64,000 bases of DNA, from the NCBI GenBank assembly GCA_964626755.1, contig CAZVGO010000014.1:85596-149595 (forward strand), written 5' to 3'. Every line of letters starts with the position of its first letter. Positions within the stretch are counted from its first letter, which is position 1. The notes beneath the pieces are model-generated. The model did not search any database. It was not told where the DNA came from and saw only the letters and a list, made by a program, of their open reading frames with translations. This document shows positions 25,619 to 33,811 of the stretch, piece by piece. Made by a program: the position numbers and the translations under genes. This DNA is from JACDAV01 sp964626755 (GTDB lineage: Bacteria; Chloroflexota; Limnocylindria; Limnocylindrales; CSP1-4).

Positions 25619-25757
25619 GATTCGGCCGGTCCGAATGCCGAGATCCGCGCGCTCCACGCACGACGCGGGTCGACGGGGTGAGCCGGGGTCCGCCGAAACT
25701 GGGTCAGCGGCCATGACCGGTGGCCAATGACAGGAAACTGGCCGAGTCGGGCCGCGC

Positions 25758-26942
25758 TCAGCCGGGGCGAGCCGACCGCGCGAGGACTTCGTCCGCGACG
25801 ATCAGGCGGTGGATCTGGTTCGTGCCCTCGTAGATCTGGGCGCCCTTCGCGTCTCGCATCAGGCGCTCGATGCCGGTCTCGCGCGAGTAGCCAGAGCCGC
25901 CGAACAGTTGCACGGCGTCCGTGGCCACGCGCATCGCCGCGTCCGAAGCACTCCACTTCGCGAGCGACGACAACTCGCCGATCGGCTCCCCGCGATCCTT
26001 GGCGGCGGCGGCCACCCGGGTGAGTGCCCGCGCCGCCGCCACGTCACGAGACATCTCGGCGAGCATGAACCGGAGCCCCTGCTGATCGCTCAGCGGCCCG
26101 CCGAACGCCTGCCGCTGCTGGAGGTACGCCGCGGCCTGCTCCAGACCCGAGCGCGCCAGTCCCACGCACGCGGCAGCGATCGAAATGCGGCCCTCGGCGA
26201 GCGCCGAGAGCGCGATCCGGTAGCCGTCCCCTTCGGCACCCAGGCGGTTGGCCGCCGGCACCACCGCGCCGTCGAACACGAGCTCGGCCGCGGGGCACGA
26301 TCGGATCCCCATCTTCTTCTCGTGCGCCCCGAACCGGAACCCGGGAGTGCCCTTCTCAACGAGGAACGCGGTGATCCCCTTCGACCCCGCCGCTGGGTCG
26401 ACCGTCGCGAAGACGAGGTAGCGGTCCGCCTCGGGCGCGTTCGAGATCCAGATCTTCGTCCCGCTCAGCCGGTAGGAGTCACCGTCACGCTCCGCCTTCA
26501 TCCGGATGTCCGCCGCGTCGCTACCCGCGTGCGGCTCTGTGAGCGCGAACGCGCCCAGCGCGTCGCCGGCGAGCATCGGCGCCAGCCAGCGCGTCTTCTG
26601 CTCCGCGGTCCCCCACGTTACGACCGGGTACTGCGACAGGATGTGGACCGACAGGGTCACGGCCGTCGCCATGTCCGCGGCGCCGAGCTCCTCCATCACC
26701 AACGTCCAGCCGAGATAGCTGACGCCCGCGCCGCCGTCGGCCTCGGGAAACGGCGCGGCAGTGAACCCGAGCTCGCCCATCCGCCGGAAGATCCCGCGGT
26801 CGAACCGCTCCTCCTCGTCGCGGGCGGCCGCGCCGGGAGCGACCTCGCTCTCGGCGAAGTCGCGAGCCGTGTCGCGGAGGAGGCGCTCCTCCTCGGTCAG
26901 TGGCCAGCTCAGGTCGGCCTCCTCGTCACCTCGCGCAGGCAA
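25758..26942 (-). CDS. Acyl-CoA dehydrogenase
   Basis: A flavoenzyme of about 385-394 residues. It shows FALTEPHAGSDAADI and GTKIWISNAPEAD (FAD/substrate loops), RQAFGGPLSDQQ, QLFGGSGYSRETGIERL and the catalytic base Glu in QIYEGTNQIHR. The TTG at 26942 has no ribosome binding site, whereas CTG at 26912 lies five bases after AGGAGG and would start the protein at the conserved SWPLTEEERLLRDTAR. The true start may therefore be CTG. Chain-length specificity is unknown. Head-to-head with the histidine kinase gene. Confidence 0.88.
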   Translation of the reverse strand: MPARGDEEADLSWPLTEEERLLRDTARDFAESEVAPGAAARDEEERFDRGIFRRMGELGFTAAPFPEADGGAGVSYLGWTLVMEELGAADMATAVTLSVHILSQYPVVTWGTAEQKTRWLAPMLAGDALGAFALTEPHAGSDAADIRMKAERDGDSYRLSGTKIWISNAPEADRYLVFATVDPAAGSKGITAFLVEKGTPGFRFGAHEKKMGIRSCPAAELVFDGAVVPAANRLGAEGDGYRIALSALAEGRISIAAACVGLARSGLEQAAAYLQQRQAFGGPLSDQQGLRFMLAEMSRDVAAARALTRVAAAAKDRGEPIGELSSLAKWSASDAAMRVATDAVQLFGGSGYSRETGIERLMRDAKGAQIYEGTNQIHRLIVADEVLARSARPG

Positions 26943-26952
26943 ACGCGAACGG

Positions 26953-26958
26953 TAGGAT
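26953..26958 (+). promoter_or_regulatory. -10 element (TAGGAT) for a leaderless histidine kinase mRNA
   Basis: TAGGAT is followed by six bases and then GTG 26965, the first codon of the kinase gene. Confidence 0.55.
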
Positions 26959-26964
26959 ACCGCC

Positions 26965-28269
26965 GTGGATCAGCCGAAGGCCGGCTCCGCTCCCCTCCGA
27001 CCTGTCTCGTGGCCGCCCTCGTCCCTCGCCCACGCCACGGAGCTGGCTGACTCCGATCGGCTCCAGCAGGAGCTCGTCCAGGCCCAGAAGATGGAGGCGA
27101 TCGGGCAGCTCGTGTCCGGCGTCGCCCACGAGCTCAACAACCCGCTCGCATCGATCGTCGCGTTCAGTCAGCTCATCCGGCGCGATCCACGCCTGCCGGA
27201 GGATCTCCGTCACGACGCCGACCTCCTCGTCCAGGAGGCGGATCGAACAAGGCGCATCGTCCAGAACCTGCTCGACTTCGCCCGCCAGCGGCCGCCGGAA
27301 CGCCACCCGACGCCGCTCCGGGCGCTCATCGACAGCGTCCTCGATCTGCAGGCCTACTCGATCAACGCGAGCCAGATCGAGGTCGAGCTCGACATCGAGC
27401 CGGAGGTGCCGCCGGTGCCACTCGATCGGGCGCAGATGCAGCAGGTCCTCCTGAACGTGACCCTCAACGCCATCCAGGCGATGCACACGGCCGCTGACCG
27501 CGGGCGCCTCTCGATCCATGTGGGGACACGCGGCAAAGGCGCTACCAGGTTCGCCCGCATCGCCGTCACCGACGACGGCCCGGGCGTTCCCGACGAGCAC
27601 CGCGACCGGCTGTTCGTCCCGTTCTTCACGACCAAGGAGCCCGGCGAGGGCACGGGCCTGGGCCTGCCGGTCTCCTTCGGGATCGTCGCCGCTCATGGTG
27701 GCCACCTCCGCCACGAGCGTGGGCCCGGCGGGCGGGGCGCGACGTTCGTCATCGAGCTGCCCCTGTCCAGAGGCGAGGTGGCCGAACGTCCGGGATCGGC
27801 GGGCACGGCGACCACCGGACACATGGCGGACGACGCTGCGTCCGTCGACGCCTCCGGGCGGAGCAAGCGCGTTCTCGTCCTCGACGACGAGCCGTCCATC
27901 CGCCGATTCCTCGCGAAGGCGCTCCAGATCGCGGGCTACGAACCCGTCCTCGCCTCCGATGGCCGCGAGGCGCTCGCGATCCTCGGCGAGGGCGCGGTCG
28001 ACGTGATGATGTGCGACCACCGGATGGCCGGGATGACCGGAACGCAGGTCTTCGAGGCGGCGGTCGCGATCCGCCCGGAGCTCGCCGGCAGTTTCGTGTT
28101 CATGAGCGGCGACGTCCTGAACCCGGAGCTCCGTGAATTCGCCGCGGCCCACGGCATCGGCCTCCTGGCGAAGCCGTTCGACCTCGACAGCGTCGGGCGG
28201 ACCGTTCGCGAGCTCGTCTCCCGAGGGCGCGTGGAGGACGAACACGAGGACGGTCAGCCGCGCGGGTAG
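26965..28269 (+). CDS. Hybrid histidine kinase with C-terminal receiver domain
   Basis: A soluble 434-residue hybrid kinase. Only ~45 residues precede the HisKA domain, whose phosphorylated His is residue 55 (SGVAHELNNPLASI). The ATPase domain has the N box LNVTLNAIQAM, G1 VTDDGPGVPD and G2 GTGLGLPVSFG. A ~30-residue linker leads to a receiver domain (VLVLDDEPSIRRFL, MMCDHRMAGMTG with Asp351, LLAKPFD). There is no membrane segment or sensor domain, so the input must come from a partner protein. No output-domain response regulator lies nearby. It overlaps the convergent dehydrogenase by 16 bases. Confidence 0.9.
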   Translation: MDQPKAGSAPLRPVSWPPSSLAHATELADSDRLQQELVQAQKMEAIGQLVSGVAHELNNPLASIVAFSQLIRRDPRLPEDLRHDADLLVQEADRTRRIVQNLLDFARQRPPERHPTPLRALIDSVLDLQAYSINASQIEVELDIEPEVPPVPLDRAQMQQVLLNVTLNAIQAMHTAADRGRLSIHVGTRGKGATRFARIAVTDDGPGVPDEHRDRLFVPFFTTKEPGEGTGLGLPVSFGIVAAHGGHLRHERGPGGRGATFVIELPLSRGEVAERPGSAGTATTGHMADDAASVDASGRSKRVLVLDDEPSIRRFLAKALQIAGYEPVLASDGREALAILGEGAVDVMMCDHRMAGMTGTQVFEAAVAIRPELAGSFVFMSGDVLNPELREFAAAHGIGLLAKPFDLDSVGRTVRELVSRGRVEDEHEDGQPRG

Positions 28270-29117
28270 GCGTGGAATCCGCGCCCGGTCTTTTGGCCGA
28301 GATGGCCGGCCGCGACGAGCTCCATGAGGATCCTGGGCGGCCTGAAGTGCTCCTGCCCGAGGCCCTCGTAGAGCACACCCATGATCCCGAGGCAGACATC
28401 GAGGCCGATGAAGTCCGCCAGCTCGAGCGGCCCCATCGGGTGGTTGAGCCCGATCTTCGCGCCGGTGTCGATGTCGACCGCCGTCCCGAGGCCCTCCTCG
28501 AGCGCGCGCATCCCCTCGCCGAGGAACGGCATGAGGATCCGGTTGACGATGAACCCGGGCCGGTCGGCCGAGACGATGACCTGCTTGCCCATCTCCGCGG
28601 CGAGGCCGCGAACGGCGGCCTCGGTCTCGTCCGACGTCGCGCTGCCGCGGATGAGCTCGATCAGCGGCATCACCGGGACCGGGCTGAAGAAGTGGACCCC
28701 AACGAAGCGCTTGCGGCGGTCCGCTGACACGGCCTCGGCGAGCAGGTCGATCGCGATCGAGCTCGTGTTCGTGGCGAAGATCGCCTGCTTCGGCGCGCGG
28801 CCGTCGAGGTCGTGCCACAGGGCCGTCTTGACCGCGAGGTCCTCGAAGACGGCTTCGACGACGAGGTCCGCGTCCGCCACGCGCCCGGCGTCGGCGGTGG
28901 GCTCGATCCGGCCGAGGGTTTCGTCGCGCTCGTCCGCATTGAGGCGGCCCTTCGCGACCGACCGATCGAGGTTGCCGGCGATTCGGTCGCGTCCCGCGAT
29001 CGCGCGCGCGAGGTCCGGCTCGTAGAGCACGACACGTTTGCCGGTCGAGGCGGTCACCTGGGCGATCCCGTGGCCCATCAGCCCCGCGCCCGCGACGAAG
29101 ACCCGCTCGATGGTCAT
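28254..29117 (-). CDS. 3-hydroxybutyryl-CoA/3-hydroxyacyl-CoA dehydrogenase
   Basis: A 287-residue single-function dehydrogenase of the FadB2/Hbd type. It has VFVAGAGLMGHGIAQ (NAD site), ATNTSSIAI, VGVHFFSPVPVMPLIE (catalytic His, then Glu), the PGFIVNRI hinge and LNHPMGPLELADFIGLD. Its ATG overlaps the MeaB stop (ATGA), so it is translated together with the mutase accessory genes. This fits short-chain acyl-CoA metabolism around butyryl/isobutyryl-CoA. Confidence 0.92.
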   Translation of the reverse strand: MTIERVFVAGAGLMGHGIAQVTASTGKRVVLYEPDLARAIAGRDRIAGNLDRSVAKGRLNADERDETLGRIEPTADAGRVADADLVVEAVFEDLAVKTALWHDLDGRAPKQAIFATNTSSIAIDLLAEAVSADRRKRFVGVHFFSPVPVMPLIELIRGSATSDETEAAVRGLAAEMGKQVIVSADRPGFIVNRILMPFLGEGMRALEEGLGTAVDIDTGAKIGLNHPMGPLELADFIGLDVCLGIMGVLYEGLGQEHFRPPRILMELVAAGHLGQKTGRGFHAYPRG

Positions 29118-30130
29118 CCGGGCGCCCTGGCAAGCGACTCGAGAAGCCGGTCCGCGGCGGCGTACGGGTCGAGGCGGTGGTCGGCGACCGCGACCAGCGT
29201 CTCGCGGCTCAGCTCGCGCCGGTCCTCATCGTGGAGCGACTCGCGCAGCCGGTCGGCGAGGATCGCCCACACCTGCGCCTCCGCCCGCGCCAGCCGGGCC
29301 GACCCGCTCCGGCTCTCCCGCCCCGTCGCCCGGTGCGCGTCGAGGGCGGCCAGCAGCTCCGGGACTCCATCGCCGGTCGATGCGGTCGTGATGAGGATCT
29401 CCGGGCGCTTCGGACGCGGCCGGTCTTCGGATCCCGCGGCTCCCACCCGCGGTGTCGCCACGAGCATCGCGCGGAGCTGCGCCGCGGTGCGCTGGGCGCC
29501 CGGCCGGTCGCCCTTGTTGACGACGACGAGATCGGCCACTTCGAGCAGCCCGGCCTTGATCGCCTGCACCTCGTCGCCCATCTCGGGGGCCTCGAGAACG
29601 ACCGTCGTGTCCGCAGCGGCGGCGACCTCGACCTCGCTCTGCCCGGTGCCGACCGTCTCGAGGAGGATGAGGTCGAAACCGGCAGCGTCGAGCACGGCAG
29701 CGGCGGCGCCGGACGTCGAGGCGAGTCCGCCGGCGTGGCCGCGCGCCGCCATCGATCGAATGAACACGTCGCCATCGCCCGCGTACGCCTGCATCCGGAC
29801 CCGGTCGCCGAGGAGCGCGCCGCCGGTGATCGGCGACGACGGGTCGACGGCGATGACCGCGACAGAGCGGCCTGCTTCGCGAACCCGCGCGATGAGCGCC
29901 GCGACGAGCGTCGACTTGCCGGATCCCGGCGGCCCGGTGATCCCGACGAGGTGCGCCTGACCCGCCTTCGGGTAGAGCCGACGGAGGGCGGCCTCGGCGA
30001 GCGGGGTCCGGTTCTCGACCGCTGTCAGCAATCTCGCGAGGGCGCGCCGGTCACCGCCAACGGCGGCGTCCGCCAGGTCCGCGGCGGCTGCGGCAGGGTC
30101 CGTCCGGGCGCCCGCCCTCGACCGGCTCAC
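29114..30130 (-). CDS. meaB: MeaB/ArgK-type G-protein chaperone of a B12-dependent acyl-CoA mutase
   Basis: A 338-residue GTPase. P-loop GITGPPGSGKSTLVAAL near residues 64-80, then AVDPSSPITGGALLGDR, LLETVGTGQSEVEVAAAAD and VVNKGDRPGA (guanine specificity). It gates cofactor loading and protects radical mutases. The GTG start overlaps the B12-binding subunit stop by four bases. The large mutase subunit lies 8.8 kb away at 38966. Functionally this trio resembles IcmB/MeaI systems. Confidence 0.92.
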   Translation of the reverse strand: MSRSRAGARTDPAAAAADLADAAVGGDRRALARLLTAVENRTPLAEAALRRLYPKAGQAHLVGITGPPGSGKSTLVAALIARVREAGRSVAVIAVDPSSPITGGALLGDRVRMQAYAGDGDVFIRSMAARGHAGGLASTSGAAAAVLDAAGFDLILLETVGTGQSEVEVAAAADTTVVLEAPEMGDEVQAIKAGLLEVADLVVVNKGDRPGAQRTAAQLRAMLVATPRVGAAGSEDRPRPKRPEILITTASTGDGVPELLAALDAHRATGRESRSGSARLARAEAQVWAILADRLRESLHDEDRRELSRETLVAVADHRLDPYAAADRLLESLARAPG

Positions 30131-30537
30131 ACCCGGTCGCGGGCCCGGGCGTGGCCGCGCAGGTAGTCGGCGACCTCCGCGATCGTCGTCCCCGGGCCGA
30201 ACACCTCCGCGACACCGGCCTCCCTCAGCGCCGGGATGTCGTCGTCGGGGATGATCCCGCCCGCGGTCACGAGAACATCGTCCATGCCATGTTCGCGGAG
30301 GAGCCGGCAGATCTTCGGCAGTAGCGTCATGTGCGCGCCCGAGAGGATCGACAGTCCGACGACGTCGACGTCCTCCTGGAGCGCGGCAGTCGCGACCATC
30401 TCCGGCGTCTGGCGGAGCCCCGTGTAGACGACCTCGAAGCCCTCGTCGCGCAGGCCGCGGGCGAGGACCTTGGCGCCCCGGTCGTGGCCGTCGAGGCCGG
30501 GCTTCGCAATCAGTACCTTGATCGGGCGGTCCGTCAT
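30127..30537 (-). CDS. icmB: Small B12-binding subunit of an acyl-CoA mutase (IcmB-like)
   Basis: A 136-residue stand-alone cobalamin-binding domain: AKPGLDGHDRGAKVLARG contains DxHxxG with the cobalt-ligand His18, followed by GLSILSGAH (SxL) and VLVTAGGIIPDDDI (GG). Length and separation from the catalytic domain match IcmB or archaeal-type mutase small subunits rather than MutB fusions. ATG 30537 is six bases after TACAAT, indicating a leaderless mRNA. First gene of the operon with MeaB and the 3-hydroxyacyl-CoA dehydrogenase. The symbol assumes the isobutyryl-CoA type suggested by the large subunit. Confidence 0.88.
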   Translation of the reverse strand: MTDRPIKVLIAKPGLDGHDRGAKVLARGLRDEGFEVVYTGLRQTPEMVATAALQEDVDVVGLSILSGAHMTLLPKICRLLREHGMDDVLVTAGGIIPDDDIPALREAGVAEVFGPGTTIAEVADYLRGHARARDRV

Positions 30538-30543
30538 GAGCGG

Positions 30544-30549
30544 ATTGTA
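30544..30549 (-). promoter_or_regulatory. -10 element (TACAAT) for a leaderless B12-subunit mRNA
   Basis: TACAAT on the minus strand with a six-base gap to ATG 30537. Confidence 0.55.
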
Positions 30550-30565
30550 GGCGCGAGCGACGGCG

Positions 30566-31261
30566 TCAGGCGCCCGGTGCCGGCCGTTCGAGATGGGCGA
30601 AGAACTCGGCGCGCGTGCGGTCGCCGGTCCGGAACAGGCCCAGCACCGCGCTCGTGGTCATGATCGTGCCGGGCTTGCGAACGCCGCGCATGACCGCGCA
30701 CAGGTGGGTCGCCTCGAGGACGACGCCGACGCCCCGGGGCGCGAGGCGCTCCATGAGGAAGTCGGCGATCTGCTGGGTCAGCCGCTCCTGGACCTGGAGG
30801 CGGCGGGCATATGTCTCGACGATCCGCGGGATCTTCGACAGGCCGATGACCTTCCCGCGCGGGATGTACGCCACCGCCGCCGAGCCGAAGAACGGCAAGA
30901 GGTGATGCTCGCACAGCGAGTGGAACGGGATGTCCTTGACGACCACCATCTCCGAGTAGTCGACGTCGAAGATCGCGTTGTTGATGAGCCGGTCCGGGTC
31001 GACGTGATAGCCGGCGGTCAGCTCCGTGTACATCCGGTGGACCCGTTCGGGCGTCCCGAGGAGGCCCTGGCGGTCGGGGTCCTCGCCGATCTCGACGAGG
31101 ATCTGACGCACGGCTGCCTCGACCCGTCCGTTGGCGGCGTGGTCGTCCACGCCTCCCTCGATCGCGAGGGCAGCGCCGTCCTCGCCCATCTCGGTCTCGA
31201 TCTCGTCGACGAGCTTGCGAACGTGGTCGGGCAGGTTCGTGGGGCGAGGCATCGGTGGCAT
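30566..31261 (-). CDS. folE: GTP cyclohydrolase I
   Basis: A 231-residue enzyme making 7,8-dihydroneopterin triphosphate, the first step of folate synthesis. The catalytic core starts near residue 45 with AVRQILVEIGEDPDRQGLLGTPERV. Zinc ligands are visible in PFHSLCEHHLLPFFG and in THLCAVMRGVRKPG. The first ~40 residues are an extra acidic extension. ATG 31261 follows GGAGAC closely; ATG 31252 is possible. It stands alone between the mutase operon and the amidohydrolase, with no other folate gene in view. Confidence 0.94.
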   Translation of the reverse strand: MPPMPRPTNLPDHVRKLVDEIETEMGEDGAALAIEGGVDDHAANGRVEAAVRQILVEIGEDPDRQGLLGTPERVHRMYTELTAGYHVDPDRLINNAIFDVDYSEMVVVKDIPFHSLCEHHLLPFFGSAAVAYIPRGKVIGLSKIPRIVETYARRLQVQERLTQQIADFLMERLAPRGVGVVLEATHLCAVMRGVRKPGTIMTTSAVLGLFRTGDRTRAEFFAHLERPAPGA

Positions 31262-31301
31262 CGTCTCCGGTACGCCGGGCGATGGTACGCCGGATCGGCG
31301 A

Positions 31302-32417
31302 TCAGCCCGGGACGCCCGCCGCGAGGAAGCCGGCGGCCGGCGCAGGGTCGTGCGGCCGCCCCTCGGCGCCCCGCAGCCAGGCCCGGGCGTTCTCCCCGAG
31401 CGCCGGCCGGTAGTAGCCGCCTTCCTGGAGGATCACGAGCCGCCGCCCGAGCGCGGCCACCCGTGTCCCGACCTCGTGATAGACGCCGGTGGTCAGGGCG
31501 AAGTCGCCGATCGGGTCCTGGCCGTATGTGTCGAACCCGAGCGAGACGACCACGACCGAGCCGCCGTGCCCGGCGATCGCCTCGAGGCCCCGGTCGAGGG
31601 CGGCCAGATAATCGGCGTCGCCGGTCCCGGCGGGCAGCGGCAGGTTGAGGTTCGCGCCGGCGCCGGGCCCCTCGCCGGTCTCGTCAGCGTGGCCGAGGAA
31701 GAACGGGTACTGGCGCTCCGGATCCGCGTGGAGCGAGACGTAGAGCACGTCCCCGCGCCGCCAGAAGATCTGCTGCGTCCCGTTGCCGTGGTGATAGTCG
31801 ACGTCGAGGACCGCGACCGGCTCCTTCGTCCGGCGGGCGATCGACTCGGCCGCGATCGCCGCATTGTTGAAGAAGCAGTAGCCGCCGTACATCGCGCGGG
31901 CCGCGTGGTGGCCCGGCGGCCGGCACAGCCCGTATGCCGCGCGCTCGCCCCCGAGCACCACGTCCACGGCCGTCAGCGCCACATCGACCGCGGCGAGCGC
32001 GGCACCGTACGTCCCCTGGACGAGGGGGTTCCCGGTGTCGAGACCCCACCAACCGGCCTGGCCCCCGACCGAGGACGTCGGCGCTCGAAGGCGAGCCCGC
32101 GCCCCTTCGCTCATCCCCTCGAACATCGCCGGGTTCGGGTACGTGTCCGCGACGAGGAACGAGCGCGGGACGGCCTGCCGGCGCAACTCCGCCCAGGCGG
32201 TCTCGAGGAAGCGGACGAGGCCCTCGTCGTGGACGGCGAGGATCGGATCGAGCCCGTGCTCGGTCGGCTCGATGAGCGGGAAGCCGCCGTCGCCAGTGAG
32301 CGCGGCACGGATCCGCTCGGCCCGTTCGGCGACCTCGTTCGCGGGGACGGCCAGACCCATGTACGTCTCGAGCGTGACGTCGTGGGCGAGATGGGCGGGC
32401 GTGTAGACGGCCTTCAC
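31302..32417 (-). CDS. Histone-deacetylase-family amidohydrolase (acetylpolyamine amidohydrolase-like)
   Basis: A 371-residue zinc hydrolase. It has CRPPGHHAARAMYGGYCFFNNAAIAA (proton-relay His pair, given in two adjoining conserved parts), VLDVDYHHGNGTQ (zinc Asp and His), SLGFDTYGQDPIGDF (zinc Asp) and LQEGGYY. The extended N-terminal part and GFDTYGQDP favour the polyamine-deacetylase branch over AcuC. It starts at GTG 32417, seven bases after TAGGAT, so it is probably leaderless. Confidence 0.88.
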   Translation of the reverse strand: MKAVYTPAHLAHDVTLETYMGLAVPANEVAERAERIRAALTGDGGFPLIEPTEHGLDPILAVHDEGLVRFLETAWAELRRQAVPRSFLVADTYPNPAMFEGMSEGARARLRAPTSSVGGQAGWWGLDTGNPLVQGTYGAALAAVDVALTAVDVVLGGERAAYGLCRPPGHHAARAMYGGYCFFNNAAIAAESIARRTKEPVAVLDVDYHHGNGTQQIFWRRGDVLYVSLHADPERQYPFFLGHADETGEGPGAGANLNLPLPAGTGDADYLAALDRGLEAIAGHGGSVVVVSLGFDTYGQDPIGDFALTTGVYHEVGTRVAALGRRLVILQEGGYYRPALGENARAWLRGAEGRPHDPAPAAGFLAAGVPG

Positions 32418-32424
32418 GCGACCG

Positions 32425-32430
32425 ATCCTA
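32425..32430 (-). promoter_or_regulatory. -10 element (TAGGAT) for a leaderless amidohydrolase mRNA
   Basis: Seven bases separate TAGGAT from the GTG start at 32417. The element lies just beyond the alpha/beta hydrolase stop at 32428, overlapping it. Confidence 0.5.
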
Positions 32431-33369
32431 GCGGGTCACGCCGGACGCGACGGCGAGGATCGCGGCCGCGACCTCGGCGGGGCGGTGGCGCGGGAGGTTG
32501 TGCCCGTCGTTCGGGAACAGGGCGACCCGGATCGGCGGCCGGCCGGCGGCCGCCAGGGTCCGCTGCAGTGCGACGAGCGCGGATGTCCGGGACCCGTCTT
32601 CGTCGTCGGCCGCGACGAGCGCGGCAATGGGTGCGGTCACGGCCAAGAGCGTCTGGTCCGGCCGGTAGGCGAACATCGCCGCGATTGATCCCGCGATCGC
32701 GTGCGGCCTGGACGATGGCACGACTCGGCCGGCAGGCAGCTCGACGACCGCCGCCCGGGCGGCCCCCTCCTGGTCCAGGTCCCACGTCGCCGGGTCGAAG
32801 GCTTCCCGGTCGGCGAGGTAGGCCGCCATCGACCGAAGGACCTCCGGCGGCTCGTCGAGGTCGCGCAGGAACTCGTCCGGCGCGAGGCCCGTCGACGCTG
32901 CGAGGTCCTCCCAGCCGCCGTCGACGAGGACGAGCCCGGCGCAATCGGGGCCCAACCGGGCGGCGGTCCACGCGGCAACGATGGCCCCGAACCCGAGCCC
33001 GGCGAGGACGAGTGGCCCGGCCTCGCGCAATCCGGACCCGTCCGCCACGGCGAGCGCGTCCCCGGCGAGCGTCGCCGGGTCGTAGCCGGCAGTCGGGGCG
33101 TCGGACAGGCCGTGACCGCGCAGGTCGAGGGCGACCGTCCGGCGAACCCCGCGAAGCCGGCGGGCGACCGAGACCCACGACCACGCCGAGTTCGAGAGCC
33201 CATGGATCAGCAGGACTCCCGGCCCATCGCCGGTGGGCCCACCCCAGTCGAGGAAGTGGATCCTCTCGTTCGGCTCGACCGTCACGACGAAACCGTCGGG
33301 CTCCGCGACCGGATCGGGCGGCGGAACGCGCGCAGCCGCGGCCATGAGGTCGAGGGTGGGAACATCCAC
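32428..33369 (-). CDS. Alpha/beta-hydrolase-fold protein lacking the serine nucleophile
   Basis: A 313-residue alpha/beta hydrolase fold: VLLIHGLSNSAWSW (oxyanion region), VALDLRGHGLSD, and FPNDGHNLPRHRP with the expected catalytic His. The nucleophile elbow, normally G-x-S-x-G, reads LAGLGFGAIV: Gly126 stands where Ser, Asp or Cys should be. It may be a non-hydrolytic binder or use another chemistry. The start is GTG 33369 (seven bases after TATGGT); ATG 33381 overlaps the promoter element. Divergent from the zincin gene. Confidence 0.82.
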   Translation of the reverse strand: MDVPTLDLMAAAARVPPPDPVAEPDGFVVTVEPNERIHFLDWGGPTGDGPGVLLIHGLSNSAWSWVSVARRLRGVRRTVALDLRGHGLSDAPTAGYDPATLAGDALAVADGSGLREAGPLVLAGLGFGAIVAAWTAARLGPDCAGLVLVDGGWEDLAASTGLAPDEFLRDLDEPPEVLRSMAAYLADREAFDPATWDLDQEGAARAAVVELPAGRVVPSSRPHAIAGSIAAMFAYRPDQTLLAVTAPIAALVAADDEDGSRTSALVALQRTLAAAGRPPIRVALFPNDGHNLPRHRPAEVAAAILAVASGVTR

Positions 33370-33375
33370 GGCGGC

Positions 33376-33382
33376 TACCATA
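33376..33382. promoter_or_regulatory. Shared divergent -10 element TACCATA
   Basis: On the plus strand TACCAT (33376-33381) precedes ATG 33391 by nine bases; on the minus strand TATGGT (33382-33377) precedes GTG 33369 by seven bases. The same seven bases can serve as the -10 box for both leaderless genes. Confidence 0.5.
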
Positions 33383-33390
33383 CGCCCGCC

Positions 33391-33804
33391 ATGCCGAAGC
33401 GACGCCGAGGCTCGCGTCACGCGCTGCCCCTTCCCAGGGCGAGCCACGACCCGTTTGAGCGCCTCGTCGAGCGCGCCCTGGCCGGGATTCCCTCGCCGTT
33501 CCGCGAGAGCCTCGTGGAGGTCGCGATCGTCATCGAGGACGAACCGACGCCCGCCCAGCTGCGCGAGAACGGGCTCCGCCCGCAGGACACCCTCTACGGG
33601 CTGTACGAGGGAGTGCCCCGCACGGAATGGGGCGCCGACTGGGCGACGAGCCCGAACAAGATCAGCCTCTTCCGGCTCCCGCTCGAGGAGGACTTCCCCG
33701 ATCCGGCTGACCTCGAGGACGAGGTCCGGATCACGGTGATCCACGAGCTCGCCCACCACCTCGGGATCGACGATGATCGGCTCGACGAGCTCGGGGTCGA
33801 CTAG
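33391..33804 (+). CDS. Small zincin-like metallopeptidase family protein
   Basis: A 137-residue protein of the minimal-zincin (DUF1025-like) group. It has DPFERLVERALAGIPSPF at the front, TLYGLYEGVPRTEWG in the middle and the zinc motif VIHELAHHLGIDDDRLDELG (HExxH plus a distal Asp) near the C-terminus. Substrate unknown; members are common in Actinobacteria and Chloroflexi. The longer frames upstream are antisense to the hydrolase and rejected. Confidence 0.85.
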   Translation: MPKRRRGSRHALPLPRASHDPFERLVERALAGIPSPFRESLVEVAIVIEDEPTPAQLRENGLRPQDTLYGLYEGVPRTEWGADWATSPNKISLFRLPLEEDFPDPADLEDEVRITVIHELAHHLGIDDDRLDELGVD

Positions 33805-33811
33805 CCGCCGG

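Noticed and set aside
23636..25681. 681-codon frame opposite the aldehyde dehydrogenase
   Set aside because: No domain; it spans two genuine minus-strand genes.
31131..33347. 738-codon plus-strand frame
   Set aside because: Antisense to folE, the amidohydrolase and the hydrolase; low-complexity Arg/Pro/Gly translation.
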